Shown here: positions 58,701-64,000 of the stretch, in pieces | Numbering within the stretch: position 1 is the first letter of the stretch | How the letters are laid out: every line of letters begins with the position of its first letter | From: Phyto melanocephala | Taxonomy: Eukaryota > Arthropoda > Insecta > Diptera > Rhinophoridae | Assembly: GCA_941918925.1 (NCBI GenBank) | Contig: OW799233.1 | Span: 172,712,235-172,776,234 of the forward strand | Direction of reading: 5' to 3' | DNA length: 64,000 nucleotides | Translations under genes and position numbers: made by a program | Notes under the pieces: generated by a model | Databases searched by the model: none | The model's input: only the letters and a program-made list of their open reading frames with translations | What the model was told of the DNA's origin: nothing

Positions 58701-60028
58701 TTTAAGGAATCTACGTTAACATCAAGTGTTATAAGTTAGCGCTACTCTCACACAAAATGATCACTTGAAAATTGAGCGTATGACCAACTGTCCTTCTTTT
58801 ATATCACAAACCTTTACTGTATAGGGTCACAAATGGATATTTAAGAAATTACAAACGGATCGATAAAGCTATATATACCCTTTGTACCGCAGGTGAAGGG
58901 TATAAAGAAAACTTGGCAAAATTTTGTACGTTTAGAGAAATTCAATAAGTTCATCAACATAACGCTCATTTAATTAAATAGTTTCATAACTCTAAAAACA
59001 TAATTTCATGTAAAGGGCTTTAAAGATTTTAATAGAAAAAATGGCTGCGACTTTGAAAGTAAGACCGTATTTAGACTATGCAATTAAGGCCGCAACTTTT
59101 GCGTGCAACATTTTGTTTGTTAGCAAGAGAACACAGAATAATCGAAAACTGTCACAATAAATGCTCGAGAAAAAAATCGTAATGTAAATGTGAAAAGATT
59201 TTCGAAGCAACTTTAAAAGAGAATAACGAAAAAAAACTCGGCGTTAATAGCATAGTCTAAATGCGGTCTAATAGTCATTTTAGAAACTACATAAAATGAT
59301 CTTAAATAGGTCAACTTAAGAAATTTTTTCAAGCACTCGGATGTCAATGTGGAAATTTTGAGTTATGACACTACTGCAGTATATAGGCGATATGTACACA
59401 CAAATTCAAATGTTAATACAACGTTTATACATACAATTTCTATTAAAAATCTATTTTATAAACCATTTATAAACTTTTGATCGTTTTTATTAAAAAGGCA
59501 GTATAAACTTAAATGTTCTCCTTTTCATGGAAAATTCTTGTCTTCCTTCTTTCTAATCTACTTATTACATGTATTTATCATTTCTGTAGTCGAAACAGAT
59601 CTTTATAATATTATATATAAATTAACCAATTGGTAGTAATAAAATCAAAAAATTATAAGCAAAACAAAAAAATTTATTTGTGCTTTATCGTTTTTCACTC
59701 TTTTATTTATTTATCCTGCATCATAATTGCCATATGTGTGAAAATCAATATCAAAAATATATATAAAAACGAAATCATCATTATCTCACAAAAAACAAAA
59801 ACTTGATTGATTGGTTACTCAAAATTCAACATTTTCCTGACAAAAAAAAAAAAAAAAAAAAAAAAAAAAACAAAACTAGCATATATTCTCACTGAGGAGA
59901 AGACGCGTGATTTAGATGCAATTACAACAAATTTAGCTCTAAGTGATTTAATATCAAATGCTTTGCCTGATATCAAAACTAAGGATCCAACAAACAACAA
60001 AACAGGATTAATAACAATTGGCGAAAAT
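52714..60028 (+). CDS. unk: Unkempt, CCCH zinc-finger RNA-binding protein (5' part)
   Basis: Cytoplasmic RNA-binding translational regulator, active in neuron shape and timing of differentiation, and in flies linked to TOR signalling with Headcase. Exons: 52714-52775, 52853-53062, 54191-54610, 54681-54883, 59880 to about 60028; phases agree throughout (348 residues so far). All six CCCH fingers are present in order: EQCQSFLQHKCNQHRPFVCF, KYDETTGICPDGDECPFLH, CMCVHDTDNRGYC..CAFAH, EPCKRPPRLCRQGYACPQYH, TPCPNVKHG..CQYCH and TKCNDVQQAGYCPRSVFCAF. The later low-complexity region and C-terminal coiled coil and RING-like finger are missing, so the gene continues past 60030, very likely beyond the window. 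The fifth exon is placed by phase and by the Pro that follows HVE in Drosophila, as I recall. Confidence 0.88.
52853..53062 (+). CDS. unk: unk exon 2
   Basis: The acceptor is TTCTCTATCAG. It reads YLKEFRVEQCQSFLQHKCNQ, then HRPFVCFNWHFQNQRRRRPI and RKRDGTFNYSADNYCTKYDE, close to known Unkempt. The donor is GA|GTAAGT. Confidence 0.9.
54191..54610 (+). CDS. unk: unk exon 3
   Basis: The acceptor is TTAATTTTAG. It reads CPFLHRTAGDTERRYHLRYY and includes the second to fourth fingers and the linker YDIKELEALQNAEL, ending RRSPRKVKY with AG|GTAAGA. Confidence 0.92.
54681..54883 (+). CDS. unk: unk exon 4
   Basis: The acceptor is TTTTCATAG. It carries the last two fingers (TPCPNVKHGEEWGEPSNCEA, TRTEQQFHPEIYKSTKCNDV) and ends FAHVE with C|GTAAGT. 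Confidence 0.92.
56228..56444. mobile_element. MITE, CAAGGCATATTTATTCATC family, diverged copy
   Basis: Ends CAAGACATATTTATTCAACA and CTGATGAATAAATATGTCCTG match the family with a few changes; the interior (GATTCGTCAGCTGATTATG, AATTTCAGCTGTCAAAATCC) is a reversed and diverged version of copies 1 and 2. No clear target duplication. Confidence 0.65.
56649..57119 (-). mobile_element. Deleted mariner-family element
   Basis: Ends AAGGGTCCGCCAAATAACTT and, mirrored, AACGTTAGATGGCGGACCCTT with TA outside each. On the minus strand two overlapping frames spell a mariner transposase core: KIIFSDGAHFDLGEYVNKQN, CRIWGTENPHAYIEKPI, then a frame change to TVTVWCGFWSRGIIAPFFFE. The first and last thirds of the transposase are gone, so it is a deletion derivative. 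It belongs to the same broad mariner group as 15051-16171. Confidence 0.8.
57650..57860 (-). pseudogene. Mariner-like transposase fragment, degraded
   Basis: The minus strand reads NKFAVAPDYHKRILFSDE followed by a stop, which matches the transposase motif around the first catalytic Asp of mariner-type elements. Flanking frames are broken by stops and shifts and no terminal repeats are evident. Confidence 0.5.
58169..58396 (+). pseudogene. N-terminal fragment of a PIF/Harbinger-type transposase
   Basis: An unbroken 75-codon frame (ATG at 58169; a second in-frame ATG at 58178) rich in Lys/Arg, ending TAA. The second half, KILKERRSHGLFHTLVADMQ and LNDVESFINFHRMD, fits the pattern R..(GxF)..L...(L/M)...D...F..(F/Y)(F/H)RM found before the DDE domain of PIF/Harbinger transposases and HARBI1. 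The catalytic domain is absent. It could also be a small unrelated protein; the assignment is by pattern only. Confidence 0.5.
58612..58633. repeat. (CT)n microsatellite
   Basis: About eleven CT units inside the Harbinger-like MITE. Confidence 0.85.
59841..59870. repeat. Poly(A) run just upstream of unk exon 5
   Basis: About 29 consecutive A's ending nine bases before the predicted splice acceptor AG. Length is likely to vary between individuals or reads. A similar run of about 22 A's lies at 62308-62330. Confidence 0.85.
59880..60028 (+). CDS. unk: unk exon 5 (probable)
   Basis: After a 5 kb intron, the sequence C+CA TAT ATT continues in the frame left by exon 4 and reads PYILTEEKTRDLDAITTNLA, then LSDLISNALPDIKTKDPTNN and KTGLITIGENV. 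There is no stop and the composition is protein-like. The ITIG wording recalls the middle region of vertebrate Unkempt. The end is ambiguous: GT at 60029 (phase 0) or at 60033 (phase 1). The acceptor is odd: AG is preceded by CAAAACT and a run of about 29 A's instead of pyrimidines. Confidence 0.62.
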
Positions 60029-60137
60029 GTAGGTATTTTTTTTTTCAAATTTGAACAAAAAAACAATCCTTGCTTTTACACCTTACTTTAAACCCAGAAT
60101 CCACTTCAAATGCTAAAATTTTTTTAAATTCATTACA

Positions 60138-60257
60138 CTTCTCGTCTTGACAAAACATCGATTAATTGGCATACGAATAAACCACTCTTGCAGATGTTTT
60201 GTTCTTGTTCAAACAGCATCGAAACAGCAAAATTCGATTGCTTGTCAAGACGTAGTG
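60138..60257. mobile_element. Short copy of the CATCGATTTGTTT MITE
   Basis: Ends CTCGTCTTGACAAAACATCG and CGATTGCTTGTCAAGACGTAG, with the internal GTTTTGTTCTTGTTCAAACA shared with 50498-50811. About 120 bases, so a deletion derivative. Confidence 0.55.
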
Positions 60258-60604
60258 TTACAAAGAACACAGAAAGGTATAAGAAAACACAAACTTTTCT
60301 TTAACATTAAAAAAATATTTAGTTGATTTTTCGATTATCTCAGAAAAATGTTTTAAAACAATATATTAGTTTCTCATGATACAAATAAATAAGTTTAAGA
60401 ATTTGTATCAATACAAACCTAATTGGTTTGAGTTTGAAAATAAATTTCTTTTTTGTCTTACAATTTCAGTCAGTATTTTTATCACCAACTCAAAATTCTC
60501 CAAGATTTGCTAATTATACATAATTGAGTTTGAAAATGGTTAACATTTTAAAAATACAAAGAAAATATAAATGAAATATGTTTCTCAATAGCCTTAAGGC
60601 CAGT

Positions 60605-60860
60605 ATGCAGTTCTTTCTGAATTTTAGGCCGCCATAAGAAATATGTATAAGAAAACAACCTAAAATGCAGGTTAGAAAAGCTTTCAGACAACTATATTCT
60701 TTCATATTTTTTCACGAATTTCAAGCATGAACCGATTTTTATTTCTCTTTATTTCTCTCTCACACAATTAGAAAGAAAAGGAAAACTTTCAGTAGGAAAA
60801 CTTGTTTAATGTTAACGCAGATAAAAAAATGTCGTGCCTGAAATTCAGGCAGAACTGTAA
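60605..60860. repeat. Inverted repeat pair, possible MITE
   Basis: TGCAGTTCTTTCTGAATTTT at about 60606 is mirrored imperfectly by CTGAAATTCAGGCAGAACTG at about 60839. Length and spacing suit a short MITE, but the ends are not well defined. Confidence 0.4.
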
Positions 60861-61346
60861 ACAGAACCTAAACGTGAATTGTGAATTTAGGTAAAGAGCT
60901 TCAGTCAAAACAAATAACAGCTAAAATCGTTATTACTTCTTTATAATAACGTGTCTAATGCCTGAAATCGATTGTCGTATCCTTAAACAGATTTGCTCTT
61001 ACAAGGTGACAGTTTGAGCTAAACGAATAAAAAAATCTTGACTTTATTGCGAGAACAATTGTGCACTCTTGTAACAAATGACTTGTGTAGTTGCCATCTA
61101 GGACTAGTACGACGAAATGTTCAAAGTGCTCAAAGATAATCCAACTATGATAAGCCCAATATTGTTTAAAATTTTCGGACTTGTCATCTAAATTACAATA
61201 TCATAATTGAACATGGTACAAAATAATTTAAAAACAATATTATATACATATGCATGTACGTTTAATTTTTTTTTGGGTTTTTGAAAGAAATTCTTCTTAA
61301 TGAAATTACCATTTTTTTCGGGCCATAAATTATATTTGTATAGTAC

Positions 61347-61754
61347 AGGGTGTGACATTTGCAAATATGCTCCTCTCAGGTGATAAAAATAACAAATTAA
61401 ACAATTTGTTAACAAACAAAATGATCGGGTCTAGTTAAGAGACATATCGTATATTATAAGCCAGTCGAACCCAAGTCGTTATAGTGTGGGCAACAGTTGC
61501 TACAGATAGGCGCTTGCCCCTCGTGTCTAAAGCCGGTGAATGAAACAGTGTATCGTGAACATGACTGGAACAAAAAAAAGAGATCACATACAATCAGCAT
61601 GCAAGCCATATTTTGACAGGATCGAACGTAGAATTAAAGCTAAAGTAAGACACATAGAAAAGATTAAACAAGTTTTAAAATCGTTTTTTAATTTGGTGTA
61701 ATACCTATTATTTTTTGAATAAAATCCGGCAATACTTTGACTGCCACACCCTGT
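61347..61754. mobile_element. Tc1/mariner-type mini-element
   Basis: Ends CAGGGTGTGACATTTGCAAA and its imperfect mirror TTTGACTGCCACACCCTG, with TA directly outside each. About 408 bases; short ORFs inside have no recognisable transposase motif. TA duplication and CAGGGTG ends suit the Tc1/mariner group. Confidence 0.6.
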
Positions 61755-63881
61755 ACATACATATGCATTTTTTAACATTTCGCAAGACTGAAACCGGCTA
61801 CGGTAACACCTTTAAAGATTTTTGTTCGTTTTATGTCATTAGAATTAAAGTAGTAATTTTTCGACTTAAATATTTTTAAACTTTGGTTTAAATTAAAAAA
61901 AAAATCATTTATATCCATGCAAATACTGAAGTATTTTTTAATATCATTAGAATTTTTGTTTATGAAGAAAGAATTTGAATTATTATTTTTCAGATTTGAA
62001 CGGTTTTTATTGTTCGAATTTAATTAAATTGTAATTTTCGAAAAATTAAAAAAATTTATGTTTTTTTAGTCTTGCGTTAATGCGTAATGTTACTCTGAGT
62101 TTACATGAGTATAGATAAATCATTTTAAAGAAATATAAATTTAACAATACAAAACAGCTTTACCATAAGTCAATTCACAATTCTAGTTGTATCGTTCTAT
62201 TGGTAATATTTTTGTATGTGTTTACAGTATTGTATGCTTGTTGTTGGTAATTTCCATTGAAACATTTTGTATAACAAATAAAATTTCATTTTATATGTAT
62301 CCCAACAAAAAAAAAAAAAAAAAAAAAAAAATTGGAAGTGGTGCAAAGCGAATTACATTTTCAAGACTTTTAAAACGATTGTTTAATTCATTCATTTTTA
62401 ATGACTCCCTAAATGCAAAATAATTTGTTATGAATGATGTGCTTAAAAGTGAATGGAACATCATGCAAAATATCTTATACAATTCATGTAAACAAACAAC
62501 AAATCAACTCATGAAAAGTCGGATGTTTTTCACCAAATAAACATGAGTTCAATGAATTTATTAAAATGGAGTGCAGTTCACTAGTATATTCATGTAAACA
62601 CATGATCTCCAATGACACGCTAATGTTAAAACCATTAGTGTTTTCACCTAAATTAAATCACTTTGTCACCAGTTGAACCCCTGTAAATTCACTTTTTTGT
62701 CATAGATTTTTTTGCTGGCTAAGTTCTCAAAGTGTTGTATTAAATTAATACGGGGATGGAAAATGAAATTGTTTGCAGAATCAAAAAATAATTTTTGAAG
62801 TAGTTTTTTTTTGCTTCCAAAATAATAAAGTCTGAGAAGCGGTTAACATATATTTTTCATACCCCTCAATGCAACGCCTTTTTTCACGCCCCCTTAAGAA
62901 GGCCAGACTGCTGTACCGATCTTGAAATTTTCACATAATATATGTAACTAAGACTGTGATATGATTAATAGGATACTTTTTTGTTTACCACGCCTACTTA
63001 AAGCCCACTTTTTTAATTATGTACTTTCGTCGATATAGTTTTTAGTATTTTTCTTCAAATTGTACACAATTTATAGTCCAGCCAATGCAGAAATAAACGT
63101 TTAAGAATCGGTCAACATCTACTTTTCATACTCGTAAATATTTAGGGTGACCCACCACAAGAAACAAATTTATGCCTCTTAAATAGCGGAACGACTTCGA
63201 TGAAATTTTAAACTAAGATAGATCTGCATACCGTAGAACACATATGGTTTACGTTTTTTTAATGTAAAAATATTTCCTAGATATAATTTATATGGCTAAA
63301 CAAACCGGTGACTTGATTACTTTTTATAATTAATCTGTTTAATTTGTCTACGCACTTTTATATTTTAACGACAATATTCATTTACTTTTTTCTGGATTGA
63401 GTTCATTTTATTTTTTTAAATTCTTTTTTCAAAATTAAGAATTTATATATTTTATTTATGACAATGAAAGAATAATCTCAAAAAGTAAAATTTATAGCGG
63501 GGTCGAAAATGCATTTCACTTGGCTGGTTTTGGGGTAAATCTTTATTTTTAAATTTATACTTTTATTACTACAAATAAAAAAATTAATTTCTTAATGTAA
63601 TAAAGGTATTCATGTCAACCGTTTTATTTTTGTGAATTTGCGAAAATACAAAGTTTCTTCAAACATAACTATGTAGAAAACAATTTTGCACAAATTTTAC
63701 TCTTTGCACTACTTCCAACCTAGTGCGTCAATTTAGAGCAACATTTCGCACGAAACATATGTTTAATTGCGTTGCCAATGCTTTAAAAAAGTTCGCACCA
63801 AATGTAGCAACTATTTATACAAGAAATAACCGTGAAAAAAAAGAATAAAATAATACAATAACAGTTTGTTTTTACATCAAA

Positions 63882-63900
63882 ATGAGCGCTGTAGAAAAAG
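63882..63900 (+). CDS. Possible first coding exon of another gene
   Basis: ATG AGC GCT GTA GAA AAA G (MSAVEK..) in good AAA ATG A context, followed at once by GTAGGT, a plausible donor. The rest would be beyond the window. Such a short match can occur by chance. Confidence 0.22.
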
Positions 63901-64000
63901 GTAGGTAGGTAGTAAAGGGGGATGCAGAAAGCAGTATCTGCCTCCTACACCCACACTCGGAGACCAATAAGGTCCATTGCGTTACCCTTTCATGTATTAA

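Larger units (their letters stand above)
57947..58704 (+). mobile_element. PIF/Harbinger-like MITE with transposase remnant
   Basis: The left end GTGAATTCACCCATTTGTTC, then TGAACAAA is mirrored at 58660-58704 (TTTGTTCTGAACTAAAATTT, TATGGGTGAATC). TAA/TTA-like bases lie near the borders but the exact target duplication is unclear. It contains the 75-codon ORF at 58169-58396 and a (CT)n run at about 58612-58633. Confidence 0.6.
57148..58907 (+). mobile_element. DINE-like repeat ends around other insertions
   Basis: The left end (GTCTATATTCGGCCCTGCCG, then AATTTTATATATCCTTCACC) and right end (CGATAAAGCTATATATACCC, GGTGAAGGGTATAAAG) match the family. The intervening 1.7 kb contains a mariner fragment and a Harbinger-like MITE, so this may be one split element or two neighbouring fragments. 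Confidence 0.45.
54884..59879 (+). other. unk: Large unk intron with transposons
   Basis: 5 kb AT-rich intron. The first 1.3 kb (54884-56220) shows nothing beyond short ATGT-type repeats near 55620-55660. Then come MITE, mariner, DINE-like and Harbinger-like remnants up to about 58907. The last kilobase (58908-59879) shows no recognisable gene. Confidence 0.65.
60033..63881 (+). other. Non-coding region after unk exon 5
   Basis: Presumably unk intron or flanking DNA. It contains a short MITE copy (60138-60257), an inverted repeat pair (60605-60860) and a TA-flanked mini-element (61347-61754). No further unk exon can be proved; a candidate at 60470-60523 is listed as a finding. Confidence 0.5.

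Overview
The window looks like a piece of a higher-fly genome, most likely a calyptrate such as a blow fly or house-fly relative. It is AT-rich, its split genes have clear GT/AG introns, every recognisable protein has a Drosophila counterpart, and long stretches are packed with small DNA transposons. No bacterial-style operons, CRISPR arrays, tRNA or rRNA genes were seen. Gene names come from recalled protein families; no database search was possible.

Layout. (1) 2022-21482, plus strand: the last 14 coding exons of an axonemal outer-arm beta-type dynein heavy chain (DNAH9/11/17 class). The exons join in frame to 3,183 residues, from the linker to the natural stop. The N-terminal tail, roughly 1,300 residues, is not in the window. 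Two large introns hold a deleted piggyBac inside an older DINE-like element, a small foldback MITE and a degraded mariner. (2) 21600-37460: about 16 kb of transposon-rich DNA, including PIF/Harbinger-like MITEs and a three-deep nest (DINE-like element, foldback element, hAT MITE). (3) 37463-37732, plus: last exon of a small chitin-binding-like protein. (4) 38295-41634, minus: Hemomucin (Hmu), four exons, 544 aa. (5) 44883-48436, plus: Thada, two exons, 1,162 aa. (6) 48717-50187, minus: bigmax (Mlx family bHLH-Zip), four exons, 272 aa, tail-to-tail with Thada. (7) 52714 to about 60030, plus: first five coding exons of unkempt (unk), covering all six CCCH fingers. The gene continues further on, and its 5 kb fourth intron holds more transposons. 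(8) 60033-64000: intron or intergenic DNA with two small MITEs and, at the far end, a possible first exon of another gene.

The genes do not form one pathway. They are a cilium/sperm motor, a surface mucin, a tRNA-methylation scaffold, a sugar-sensing transcription factor and an RNA-binding regulator. I found no clearly undescribed biological system. The most informative structures are the nested transposons, several of which can be dated relative to each other by intact target-site duplications and, in one case, by an internal empty-site control. The unk acceptor that follows a run of about 29 A's also deserves a check.
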